From CAZNQW01 sp964575225 (GTDB lineage Bacteria > Chloroflexota > Anaerolineae > JAAYZQ01), in the NCBI GenBank assembly GCA_964575225.1, contig CAZNQW010000019.1:1-30282 (forward strand): a DNA stretch of 30,282 nt. The letters run 5' to 3'. Both the position numbers and the translations under genes were made by a program. The notes below the pieces were generated by a model, which worked only from the letters and a program-made list of their open reading frames with translations, was not told the DNA's origin and searched no databases. Shown here one piece after another: positions 21,503-29,040 of this stretch. Position 1 is the first letter of the stretch. Every line of letters starts with the position of its first letter.

Positions 21503-22554
21503 GAGGGAGAGTTCTGTTCCGCGATCGACTTGAGCAGGGCCTTGCGTTCATCGCTAGACATAAACGCAGTCTCGAGGGCATTGCGCTGCGCTTGGCGTGT
21601 CTGCTCGGCGGTCAGTCCGGCGGCAGGCGCGGCAACCTCGTACTCGTAGGCAAGGTCAATGGCGCTGATGCCGGGATCGTCGGTGTTGATCGACGCCCGC
21701 AGGCCGTGTTGCAGGAACTGGCGCAGGGGATGGCTGGAGTAGTCGCTTACCGTGCGCGTCTGGACGTTGCTGGTGAGGCAGGATTCGATGCCGATCTGGT
21801 GTTCGGCCAAATAGTCGAGCAGGGCCGGGTCCTGAACGGCGGCGACACCGTGTCCGATGCGCGCGCCCCCCAACTCCCGGACCGCCTGCCAGACGCTTTC
21901 GGGACCAGCGGCCTCTCCGGCATGGACCGTGATCTGCCAGCCCAGATCGCGGGCGCGGGCCATATGCCGGCCGAACAGCTCGCCGGGCCAGTTGGCCTCA
22001 TCGCCGGCCAGGTCCAGCGCCACCAGGTGATCGCGAAAGGGGGTCAATGCCTCCAATTCGTTCCAGGCAGCCTCGACGCCATAGGTGCGGCTGAGAATGC
22101 CGATGAGTTTGACCCCGACTCTACATTCGCGGGCGCCCGCTGTGGCACCGTCAATCACCGCCTCGACCACGCTTTCTGGAGCCAATCGGTGGGATTCGGC
22201 CATGAAACAGGGGCTGAAACGCAGCTCGATGTAGTGGATGCCCTCGCGGTGCGCGTCTTCTACGTTCTCGTAGGCGATGCGGCGGCAGGCGTCGGCGTCT
22301 ACCAAAACGCGGGTCATCCACTCGAACTTGGCGATAAAGGCCATCACCCCAGGCAGGGAAGCGCTGTGGGTCTGGTGACCGGTCACCTGGACGTGGGGGC
22401 GCAGGCCTTCCACATCCCAGGCGGGCAACGGGAGATTGTGTTTCCGGCCCAGGTCGAGGATGGTTTCCAATCGCACACTGCCGTCCAGATGGCGGTGCAA
22501 GTCGATTAGCGGTAGGGATCGGTCGATCATCATAGGTTGGATCTCGGTGTTCAT
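21499..22554 (-). CDS. add: Adenosine deaminase family protein
   Basis: This 351-residue TIM-barrel enzyme has the zinc ligands H20 and H22 in LIDLHRHLDGS. It also has the substrate region YIELRFSPCF, ITVHAGEAAGPESVW with the catalytic Glu and a zinc His, RIGHGVA, and NTDDPGISAIDL with the remaining zinc-ligand Asp. This is the full active-site set for hydrolytic deamination of adenosine to inosine (or adenine-type substrates). I choose ATG 22554 because the promoter overlaps any longer N-terminus. The frame is open back to a TTG at 22590. It heads an operon with the antiporter and DUF454 genes. Confidence 0.92.
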   Translation of the reverse strand: MNTEIQPMMIDRSLPLIDLHRHLDGSVRLETILDLGRKHNLPLPAWDVEGLRPHVQVTGHQTHSASLPGVMAFIAKFEWMTRVLVDADACRRIAYENVEDAHREGIHYIELRFSPCFMAESHRLAPESVVEAVIDGATAGARECRVGVKLIGILSRTYGVEAAWNELEALTPFRDHLVALDLAGDEANWPGELFGRHMARARDLGWQITVHAGEAAGPESVWQAVRELGGARIGHGVAAVQDPALLDYLAEHQIGIESCLTSNVQTRTVSDYSSHPLRQFLQHGLRASINTDDPGISAIDLAYEYEVAAPAAGLTAEQTRQAQRNALETAFMSSDERKALLKSIAEQNSPS

Positions 22555-22561
22555 TTTCAGG

Positions 22562-22590
22562 ATTGTATCATTGATGGGGGTAAAAGGCAA
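22562..22590 (-). promoter_or_regulatory. Promoter of the adenosine deaminase operon, predicted leaderless
   Basis: On the minus strand, TTGCCT (22585-22590) and TACAAT (22562-22567) are 17 bases apart. The -10 ends seven bases before the ATG at 22554, so the transcript likely begins at the start codon. No ribosome binding site precedes that ATG, which fits leaderless translation. Confidence 0.55.
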
Positions 22591-22645
22591 AGATGGTTTG
22601 TGCTTTCTACCCTTTATCCTATAAACAAAATTAGCGCTATATTAA

Positions 22646-22674
22646 TTGACAAAATGGCCAGAGTGTGCTACACT
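22646..22674 (+). promoter_or_regulatory. Distal promoter P1 of the SUF operon
   Basis: A consensus TTGACA (22646-22651) and TACACT (22669-22674) are 17 bases apart. The inverted repeat AATTA-N9-TAATT (22629-22647), which includes TAGCGCTA (22632-22639), abuts the -35 and is a candidate operator. The predicted start is near 22681. Confidence 0.6.
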
Positions 22675-22756
22675 GATTTGGCAAAGAAGGGCGCGCAAAG
22701 TGAGTTTGGGTTCCTCATAGTGGCCAAATGTGTTTTGTTAATTAAGTTAGTAAAAT

Positions 22757-22785
22757 TTGACTAAATTGCGAGCCTATGGTATCAT
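22757..22785 (+). promoter_or_regulatory. Proximal promoter P2 of the SUF operon
   Basis: TTGACT (22757-22762) and TATCAT (22780-22785) are 17 bases apart. The predicted start near 22792 gives a leader of about 20 nt with GGAAG before the first ATG. The inverted repeat TTAGT-N8-ACTAA (22747-22764) covers the -35, and the TTAATTAA palindrome (22739-22746) adjoins it. A regulator bound here would block P2. Confidence 0.6.
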
Positions 22786-22811
22786 GGGATGAACGAAAAA
22801 GGAAGTGAGAA

Positions 22812-23486
22812 ATGTCCCTTTCCTGGGAATTCACCAATACGCCGGCGGGCAGGGTGTTGAAATCGATACAGATGCGGGGCCGGGCCAGCATCAAGGACGT
22901 GGCTGCTGATTTGGGGGTCACCCCCTCGGCGGTACGATTACACCTGATGCAGCTTGAGGCTCACGGCGCTATCGAGGCCGAAAAGGTGCGCGAGGGGGTG
23001 GGGCGACCCTATTTTGTCTATTCCGCCACGCCTGAGGCGCACAACCTCTTTCACAAAGGGGATGGCGATCTGGCCCGACTCGTTTTGCAGGAGGTGGAGC
23101 AAAGTCAGGGACCGGATGCCTTGCAGGATGTTCTCGATCGGGTGGGCGACCGGTTGGTGGCTTTGTACCAAAATCAGGTCGCGGGCCCCGAACTGGAGCC
23201 GCGGATCGAGGCCTGGGCCTCGATCTTGGAGCGCCGCGGGGTGGTTACCGAGATCGACCGGATCGAGAGCGGGTATCGGCTGAGGACCTATGGGTGCCCC
23301 TACCAGCACCTGTCCAGGGAAAACCGCGCGGTGTGTGAGATGGAGCGACGGGTCATGGCTCGCCTGCTTCAATCGGACGTCACATTGGTCAAGTGCCTGC
23401 TGGACGGACAGACAAGTTGCCAATTTGTCCTTGTTGAGTCGGTTGTTCCACCGGCTTCTGAACAAGGGCACGAAGATAAGGAGTAA
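22812..23486 (+). CDS. sufR: SufR-like winged-helix regulator with C-terminal cysteines
   Basis: This 224-residue protein has an N-terminal winged helix (about 10-75) containing RASIKDVAADLGVTPSAVRL. The helix continues to a wing with EGVGRPYFVYSAT, the pattern of the SufR/DeoR-like repressors. The C-terminal third has four cysteines spaced C-x12-C-x19-C-x7-C, starting in YGCPYQHLSRENRAVCEMER and ending in KCLLDGQTSC. This is suited to bind an Fe-S cluster, as in SufR. It lies eight bases upstream of sufC and directly behind two promoters with palindromes, so it likely represses this operon when cluster-loaded. GGAAG lies six bases before the ATG. Confidence 0.85.
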   Translation: MSLSWEFTNTPAGRVLKSIQMRGRASIKDVAADLGVTPSAVRLHLMQLEAHGAIEAEKVREGVGRPYFVYSATPEAHNLFHKGDGDLARLVLQEVEQSQGPDALQDVLDRVGDRLVALYQNQVAGPELEPRIEAWASILERRGVVTEIDRIESGYRLRTYGCPYQHLSRENRAVCEMERRVMARLLQSDVTLVKCLLDGQTSCQFVLVESVVPPASEQGHEDKE

Positions 23487-23494
23487 ATGGACGG

Positions 23495-24274
23495 ATGAGT
23501 GCTGATCTAGTGATCAAGAATCTGCATGTGAGCGTCGAAGGCCAAGAGATCCTCAGGGGATTGAACCTGGAGATCGGCAAGGGTGAGGTTCACGCCATTA
23601 TGGGGCCCAATGGCTCGGGCAAAAGCACGCTGGCCAATACGCTGATGGGCCATCCTGCCTACGAGGTGACCGAGGGGGAGATCTGGTTCAAGGGTCAGAA
23701 TCTGGTGGGATTGACCGCCGATCAGCGCTCGCGCCTGGGTTTGTTTCTGGCCTTTCAGTATCCGAGTTCGATTCCCGGCGTGAGTGTCGCCAATTTTCTG
23801 CGCGCTGCCCTAAACGCCCGCTATGAGAAATCGGACGTGGGCGAAAATGGCCGTGGTCAGAATCGCGGCATGCCCATGCGCGAGTTTCGAACTTTGATGA
23901 AGGAAAAGATGGACATGCTCCAGATGGACGCCGGTTTTGCTCGGCGATACCTAAATGAGGGATTCTCGGGCGGCGAGAAAAAACGGTTGGAAATCTTGCA
24001 GATGGCCATGCTCAAGCCCGAGATGGCTGTGCTGGACGAAACCGACTCGGGTCTGGATATCGACGCTTTGCGCATCGTCTCAGAGGGCGTGAACCAGTTG
24101 ATGGGCCCCGATCTGGGTGTGTTGGTGATCACCCACTATCAGCGGATCCTGAACTATATCAAGCCCCAGCATGTACACATTCTGATGGGCGGACGGATCG
24201 TTCTGTCGGGCGGACCCGAGCTGGCGCTAGAGCTAGAGGAAAGGGGTTACGATTGGGTCAAGGAGGCTCCTTAG
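23495..24274 (+). CDS. sufC: Fe-S cluster assembly ATPase SufC
   Basis: This 259-residue ABC-type ATPase has Walker A GPNGSGKST, and the Q-loop in FLAFQYPSSIPGVS that is characteristic of SufC. It has signature FSGGEKKRLEILQMAML, Walker B AVLDETDSGLDIDALRIV and H-loop ITHYQRILNYI. SufC forms the SufBC2D scaffold complex and drives its conformational change in the cytosol. It lies between the regulator and the DinB/ClbS-like gene. AAGGAG is eleven bases before the ATG, a slightly long spacing. Confidence 0.97.
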   Translation: MSADLVIKNLHVSVEGQEILRGLNLEIGKGEVHAIMGPNGSGKSTLANTLMGHPAYEVTEGEIWFKGQNLVGLTADQRSRLGLFLAFQYPSSIPGVSVANFLRAALNARYEKSDVGENGRGQNRGMPMREFRTLMKEKMDMLQMDAGFARRYLNEGFSGGEKKRLEILQMAMLKPEMAVLDETDSGLDIDALRIVSEGVNQLMGPDLGVLVITHYQRILNYIKPQHVHILMGGRIVLSGGPELALELEERGYDWVKEAP

Positions 24275-24275
24275 A

Positions 24276-24773
24276 ATGGGCCAGATGTGGATGACCAAGG
24301 CAGCGTTTTTGGAAGTGTTGCGGGTGGCGCGCGCCCAATGGGATGCAGCCATCGCCGAGTCCGATCCGGCGAGCATGACGGAACCGGGCGTCGCCTGGGA
24401 GTGGTCTGTCAAGGATATCATCGCCCACGTCGCCTGGTTCGAGCGGGAGATGGTTCGGGTGCTGCGGGATCGGGCTCTGGTGGGTTCCGATCTTTGGCAG
24501 TTGCCCGCCGACGAGCGCAACGCGGCGATATTCGAGCTGAACCGACACAGGGATTTGCCCGGTGTACTATCCGATGCCAGTGAGGTATATCAGCAGCTTT
24601 TGAACGCGCTCGAGCCACTGACCGACAAAGACTTGAACGACGCGCAGCGGTTTCGTGAGATGCCGGCCGACTGGCAGCCCTGGCGCATTCTTGCACAGAA
24701 TTCTTACGAGCACTATGAGCATCATCTGGACGACGTCCGCAGGTGGCAGAAGAGCAGGGCTGAAAAAGGGTAG
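24276..24773 (+). CDS. DinB/ClbS-like four-helix protein inserted in the SUF operon
   Basis: This 165-residue helical protein shows WSVKDIIAHVAWFEREMVRV, typical of the DinB/YfiT and ClbS/DfsB superfamily. A C-terminal helix, SYEHYEHHLDDVRRWQ, supplies further His residues. Metal-dependent members use a His triad for thiol-related transferase reactions; ClbS-like members protect DNA from colibactin. His in AHVAWFE plus EHYEHH could form such a site. It begins one base after the sufC stop, with AGGAGG inside the sufC end, and ends six bases before sufB. It is therefore tightly built into the operon. Its role in cluster assembly, for example thiol or redox protection, is unknown. Confidence 0.85.
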   Translation: MGQMWMTKAAFLEVLRVARAQWDAAIAESDPASMTEPGVAWEWSVKDIIAHVAWFEREMVRVLRDRALVGSDLWQLPADERNAAIFELNRHRDLPGVLSDASEVYQQLLNALEPLTDKDLNDAQRFREMPADWQPWRILAQNSYEHYEHHLDDVRRWQKSRAEKG

Positions 24774-24779
24774 AGCAAA

Positions 24780-26186
24780 ATGGCAGATAATGGGGTGTTC
24801 GGGGTCGACCTGGACGAATACAAGTATGGCTTTCGTGACGATGAGAACTATGTGTTCAAGAGCCGGAAGGGATTGGATCACAAGATCGTCGACGAGATTT
24901 CGTGGATGAAGGGCGAGCCCGACTGGATGCGGGCCATACGGCACAAAGCCTTGGACGTCTTTTATTCCAAGCCGGTACCTGCTTGGGGCGCTGACCTCTC
25001 CCGGCTGGATTATGATGATATGTACTACTATATCAAGCCGGTGGAGGAGCAGGGACGTACCTGGGAAGAGGTCCCTGACGAGATCAAGCGCACCTTTGAT
25101 CGCCTGGGCATTCCCGAAGCCGAGCGCAAATTCCTGGCAGGAGCGGGGGCTCAATACGAATCGGAGGCCGTGTATCACAACCTGAAGGAAGAGTGGAGCA
25201 AGCAGGGCGTGATCTTTGTGGACAGCGACACCGGTCTGCGGGAATACCCCGACGTGTACAAAGAGTATTTCGGCACGGTGGTGCCGATGGCCGATAACAA
25301 GTATGCGGCCTTGAACACGGCTGTGTGGAGCGGTGGCAGCTTTGTCTATATTCCCAAGGGCGTCAAGGTGGAAATCCCGTTGCAGGCCTACTTCCGCATC
25401 AACGCCCAGAACATGGGGCAATTCGAGCGAACGCTGATCATCGCCGACGAAGGCTCGCAGGTACACTATGTGGAGGGTTGCACCGCGCCCACCTACAGCA
25501 CCGACTCGTTCCACTCGGGTGTCATCGAAATCGTCGTCAAAAAGGGCGCCCGGGTGCGCTATTCCACCATTCAGAACTGGAGCCACAACGTCTACAACCT
25601 GGTGACCCAGCGGGCGGTGGCTCACGAGGATGCAACTATGGAGTGGGTCGACGGCAATCTGGGCAGCCGGGTGACCATGAAGTACCCGGCGGTCTATATG
25701 ATGGGCCGGGGCGCCCGGGCCGAGATCCTGTCTATCGCCTTTGCCAACAAGGGGCAGCATCAAGACGCCGGCGCCAAGGTCATCCACGCCGCGCCCCACA
25801 CCACTTCCAGCATCACCTCCAAGTCGATCAGCAAGGCCGGCGGACGAGCCGGCTATCGCGGGCTGGTCAAGGTCCACGAGGGCGCCAAGGGCGTCAAGAG
25901 CAACGTGGTGTGCGATGCACTGATCCTGGACGAATATTCTCGCTCCGATACCTACCCGGTCATGGAGGTCGGCGAGCAGGACGCCAGCATCAGTCATGAG
26001 GCAACCGTCAGCAAGGTGAGCGACGAGCAGTTATTCTACTTGCAGAGTCGAGGCATCACAGAAGAGCAGGCCATGATGATGATCGTCAACGGCTTTATCG
26101 AGCCCATCGTCAAAGAGCTGCCGATGGAGTATGCCGTCGAAATGAACCGGCTGATCCAGATGGAAATGGAAGGCTCGGTGGGGTAG
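24780..26186 (+). CDS. sufB: Fe-S cluster scaffold protein SufB
   Basis: This 468-residue protein has the SufB/SufD parallel beta-helix core. Recognisable stretches are MADNKYAALNTAVWSGGSFV, then GRAGYRGLVKVHEGAKG and SNVVCDALILDEYSRSDT. The Cys in VVCDAL (Cys378) aligns with the essential Cys405 of E. coli SufB. The C-terminus holds RGITEEQAMMMIVNGFIEP and ends with an EMEGSVG tail typical of SufB. It accepts persulfide sulfur and builds the nascent cluster at the interface with SufD. It is followed five bases later by sufD. Confidence 0.97.
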   Translation: MADNGVFGVDLDEYKYGFRDDENYVFKSRKGLDHKIVDEISWMKGEPDWMRAIRHKALDVFYSKPVPAWGADLSRLDYDDMYYYIKPVEEQGRTWEEVPDEIKRTFDRLGIPEAERKFLAGAGAQYESEAVYHNLKEEWSKQGVIFVDSDTGLREYPDVYKEYFGTVVPMADNKYAALNTAVWSGGSFVYIPKGVKVEIPLQAYFRINAQNMGQFERTLIIADEGSQVHYVEGCTAPTYSTDSFHSGVIEIVVKKGARVRYSTIQNWSHNVYNLVTQRAVAHEDATMEWVDGNLGSRVTMKYPAVYMMGRGARAEILSIAFANKGQHQDAGAKVIHAAPHTTSSITSKSISKAGGRAGYRGLVKVHEGAKGVKSNVVCDALILDEYSRSDTYPVMEVGEQDASISHEATVSKVSDEQLFYLQSRGITEEQAMMMIVNGFIEPIVKELPMEYAVEMNRLIQMEMEGSVG

Positions 26187-26191
26187 GTATT

Positions 26192-27574
26192 ATGGCAATC
26201 AAGGAACCAGTTGTGGGAATTGTAGAATCAGCCGATCGACAGAAACCGCGACCCTCTCTGCCGCCCCAGGGCTTTACCGGGGAGGCAGTGCACGGCCTTT
26301 CGGTCAGTCGCGATGAACCGGCTTGGGTGCTGGAAAAGCGCCGGGAGGCATGGGATCACTATCAGAGTCAGGAGCCTCCCCTGTGGCGGCGCACCGATTT
26401 GACCAAACTGAATTGGGATCGCCTGATCCCCTATGCTCCGGCCCAGGCGCCGGTGTCGGACTTGCGAGCCTTGCCGCCCAAGTTGCACCATGCGTTGGGG
26501 ATCTATGGGCAGAGGGCCGGGTTGCTGGTTCAGCGCGATTCGTCGGGCGTGTACCGGGATCTGGCGCCGGAACTTCAGGCCCAGGGAGTCGTATGGACCA
26601 GCCTCGACGTGGCGGTGAAGGAAACCCCCGACCTGGTGCGACCCTACCTGATGCGCGAGGCCGTCCCGCCGACGACCGACAAATACGCTGCCTTGAGTGC
26701 AGCCTTTTGGAGCGGCGGAACCTTTCTGTACGTGCCCAAGAACGTGACCGTCGACTTGCCCCTTGTTTCGGTATTTTGGCAGGAGCTGCCCCAACTCGCC
26801 GTGTTCCCGCCGACGCTCCTGATTGCCGAGGAGGGCAGCCGTGTGACCCTGGTCTCCGAGCTGTTGTCCATGGGCTGCGATGCCTGCCCCGACGGCTATC
26901 ATGGCGGGCTGACCGAACTCTTTGTGGGTCCGGGCGCCAGCGTCCGCTTTGTCAACGCCCAGGACCTGGGGCGCCAGATCTATGACCTGCGCTATCAGAC
27001 GGCGTTGCTCGACCGGGATAGCCGCCTGGAATGGCTGTCGGTCAACCTGGGCGGCAAGGTCAGCCGTTCGACGCAACACACGCTCATGCGCCAGCCGGGA
27101 GCCGAAGCCCGGGTAACCGGTCTGTACGTGCCCGATGGTCGCCAGCACATCGCGTTTCAAACGCTGCAAGATCACGTCGCGCCCAACTGCACCAGCGACC
27201 TGTTGTATCAGGGCGCGCTGCTGTCCCGGTCTCGCTCGGTGTATGAGGGTACGATTCGGGCCTGGCCCGGGGCCCAAAAGACCAACGCCTACCAGGCCAA
27301 TCGCAACTTGCTCCTTTCGCCCAAGGCGCGGGCCGACTCGCTGCCCCAACTCGAGATCGAGGCCAATGACCTGCGTTGCAGCCACGGTGCCACCGTGAGC
27401 CAGGTCGATGACGATCAAGTCTTTTACATGATGAGCCGGGGTATCCCGCGGGTAGAGGCCGTGCGCCTGATCGTCGAGGGCTTTTTCCAGCCTTCTCTGG
27501 ATCGCCTGCCGGAGGCGTTGGAGGGGCTGGGCCAGCGCCTGAGCGATGCCATCACGGCCAAATTGCGGGCCTAG
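26192..27574 (+). CDS. sufD: Fe-S cluster assembly protein SufD
   Basis: This 460-residue protein is homologous to SufB over the beta-helix core. It shares TDKYAALSAAFWSGGTFLYV and YVPDGRQHIAFQT, and has the SufD motif QLEIEANDLRCSHGATVSQV. His398 in CSHG matches the functional His360 of E. coli SufD. RGIPRVEAVRLIVEGFFQP closes the conserved part. It partners SufB and SufC in the SufBC2D complex. The ribosome binding site is weak, consistent with translational coupling to sufB five bases upstream. A degenerate N-terminal domain of about 90 residues precedes the core, as in other SufD proteins. Confidence 0.95.
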   Translation: MAIKEPVVGIVESADRQKPRPSLPPQGFTGEAVHGLSVSRDEPAWVLEKRREAWDHYQSQEPPLWRRTDLTKLNWDRLIPYAPAQAPVSDLRALPPKLHHALGIYGQRAGLLVQRDSSGVYRDLAPELQAQGVVWTSLDVAVKETPDLVRPYLMREAVPPTTDKYAALSAAFWSGGTFLYVPKNVTVDLPLVSVFWQELPQLAVFPPTLLIAEEGSRVTLVSELLSMGCDACPDGYHGGLTELFVGPGASVRFVNAQDLGRQIYDLRYQTALLDRDSRLEWLSVNLGGKVSRSTQHTLMRQPGAEARVTGLYVPDGRQHIAFQTLQDHVAPNCTSDLLYQGALLSRSRSVYEGTIRAWPGAQKTNAYQANRNLLLSPKARADSLPQLEIEANDLRCSHGATVSQVDDDQVFYMMSRGIPRVEAVRLIVEGFFQPSLDRLPEALEGLGQRLSDAITAKLRA

Positions 27575-27614
27575 CCATTCGCCGCCTCCGGGCGGCCCAA
27601 AGGAGACAGACGCC

Positions 27615-28868
27615 ATGTTCGACGTGCAAGAGATTCGCAAGGATTTTCCCATCTTGGCCCGTGAGGTCCAGGGCAAGCCGCTGGTGTATTTGGATAACGC
27701 GGCTACCTCGCAGAAACCCGAGGTGGTCATCGAGGCCATGTCCGATTACTATCGGCGCTACAACGCCAATATCCATCGCGGCGTGCATACCCTGGCCGAA
27801 GAGGCAACCGAAGCTTACGAGGGCGCCCGCCGCAAGGTGGCCCGTTTCATCAATGCCTACAGCCCGCGCGAAGTCGTCTTTGTGCGCAATACCACCGAGG
27901 CGATCAACCTGGTGGCCCAAACCTGGGGCAGGGCCAATCTTCAGTCCGGCGATGTGGTCATCCTCAGTGTCATGGAACACCACTCTAACCTGGTGCCGTG
28001 GCAAATGGTGACGCAAGCCACGGGCGCGCGGCTCGAGTTTATCGAACTGGACTCGGCAGGCCGCCTTCTTTTGGACGACCTCGACCGCTTGCTGGCAGAG
28101 CACGGTTCGCGGGTCAAGATGGTAGCCATCAGCGGCATGTCCAACGTGCTGGGTACGGTGAATCCTGTGGCCGAGATCGCGCGCCGAGCGCACGGGGTGG
28201 GAGCGCTGATGTTGGTGGATGGGGCTCAGAGTGTGCCCCACCTGCCGGTGGATGTGCAGTCGTTGGATATCGATCTGTTGGCATTTTCGGGCCACAAGAT
28301 GATGGGCCCTACCGGCATCGGCGCCCTTTGGGCGCGCCGGGAGATCCTGAGGGCTATGCCGCCCTATATGGGTGGCGGCGACATGATCAAGAGCGTCCAT
28401 CTGCGTGAGAGCCAGTGGAACGACATCCCCCACAAGTTCGAGGCCGGCACGCCAAACATGGCCCAGGCCATCGGCTTGGGCGTGGCAGTGGATTACCTGT
28501 CGGGCCTGGGGATGGACCATGTCCTGGCTCACGAGCGGGCCATTGCTGCCTATGCCCTGGAGCGGCTGGCAGACGTGCCCAACCTGCGCATTTATGGCCC
28601 GCCGGCGGCCGACCGGGGCGGGGTGGTGACCTTTAACCTGCTGAAGGGTGACGAGTTGTTGATCCATCCCCACGATCTGGCCAGCATCCTGGACCATGAG
28701 GGCATTGCCATCCGGGCCGGGCATCACTGCGCCCAGCCGTTAATGGAGTATTACGGTGTGCCCGCCACGGCCCGAGCCAGTGCCTATGTCTACAATACCG
28801 AAGCCGAGATCGACGCCCTGGCCGATGCCCTGGTCAAAGCCCAGAAGGTTTTTGGCGTGGGCGCCTAG
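27615..28868 (+). CDS. sufS: Cysteine desulfurase SufS
   Basis: This 417-residue PLP enzyme has VYLDNAATSQKPEVVIEAMS at the N-terminus, and EVVFVRNTTEAINLVAQTWG. The PLP lysine Lys228 lies in FSGHKMMGPTGIGALWA. The persulfide cysteine Cys372 is in IRAGHHCAQPLMEYYGV, the RxGHHCAQP signature of group II (SufS) enzymes. It removes sulfur from cysteine for delivery to the SufBCD scaffold, normally through SufE or SufU. I choose ATG 27615, because GGAG lies nine bases upstream and the family N-terminus begins there. The open frame extends back to 27546 within sufD. No sufU follows within the window. Confidence 0.97.
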   Translation: MFDVQEIRKDFPILAREVQGKPLVYLDNAATSQKPEVVIEAMSDYYRRYNANIHRGVHTLAEEATEAYEGARRKVARFINAYSPREVVFVRNTTEAINLVAQTWGRANLQSGDVVILSVMEHHSNLVPWQMVTQATGARLEFIELDSAGRLLLDDLDRLLAEHGSRVKMVAISGMSNVLGTVNPVAEIARRAHGVGALMLVDGAQSVPHLPVDVQSLDIDLLAFSGHKMMGPTGIGALWARREILRAMPPYMGGGDMIKSVHLRESQWNDIPHKFEAGTPNMAQAIGLGVAVDYLSGLGMDHVLAHERAIAAYALERLADVPNLRIYGPPAADRGGVVTFNLLKGDELLIHPHDLASILDHEGIAIRAGHHCAQPLMEYYGVPATARASAYVYNTEAEIDALADALVKAQKVFGVGA

Positions 28869-28907
28869 GTGTCAAGAAGCTGGGATAACGCGCGAGAGGA
28901 TAGGAGT

Positions 28908-29018
28908 ATGGCAGGCCAAAAGGACGTTGAACCAACCATCGATGCGTTGGCTCCGGTTCGGATGGCGACCGTGCGCGCCATCTTGCAAGAGACTGTGCGC
29001 CAGGAAAAGAGCCTGTAG
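28908..29018 (+). CDS. Possible 36-aa small protein downstream of sufS
   Basis: A 36-codon ORF begins 39 bases after sufS and ends 22 bases before the WD40 gene. GAGAGG lies eight bases before its ATG. The product is a polar peptide with one plausible amphipathic helix, PVRMATVRAILQETVRQEKS. No family is recognised. It fills the gap in the same direction and frame spacing expected of an operon gene, but this remains a weak call without comparison to relatives. Confidence 0.4.
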   Translation: MAGQKDVEPTIDALAPVRMATVRAILQETVRQEKSL

Positions 29019-29040
29019 CGGCGGTGGAATTGGGAATGAA

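Noticed and set aside
27546..27614. Upstream extension of the SufS frame
   Set aside because: It overlaps the end of sufD and adds a Pro-rich stretch not found in SufS; GGAG precedes the ATG at 27615.
24567..28727. Long minus-strand frames (about 390-500 codons) opposite the SUF genes
   Set aside because: They are antisense shadows of sufB, sufD and sufS, with His/Gln/Gly-rich unstructured translations and no families.
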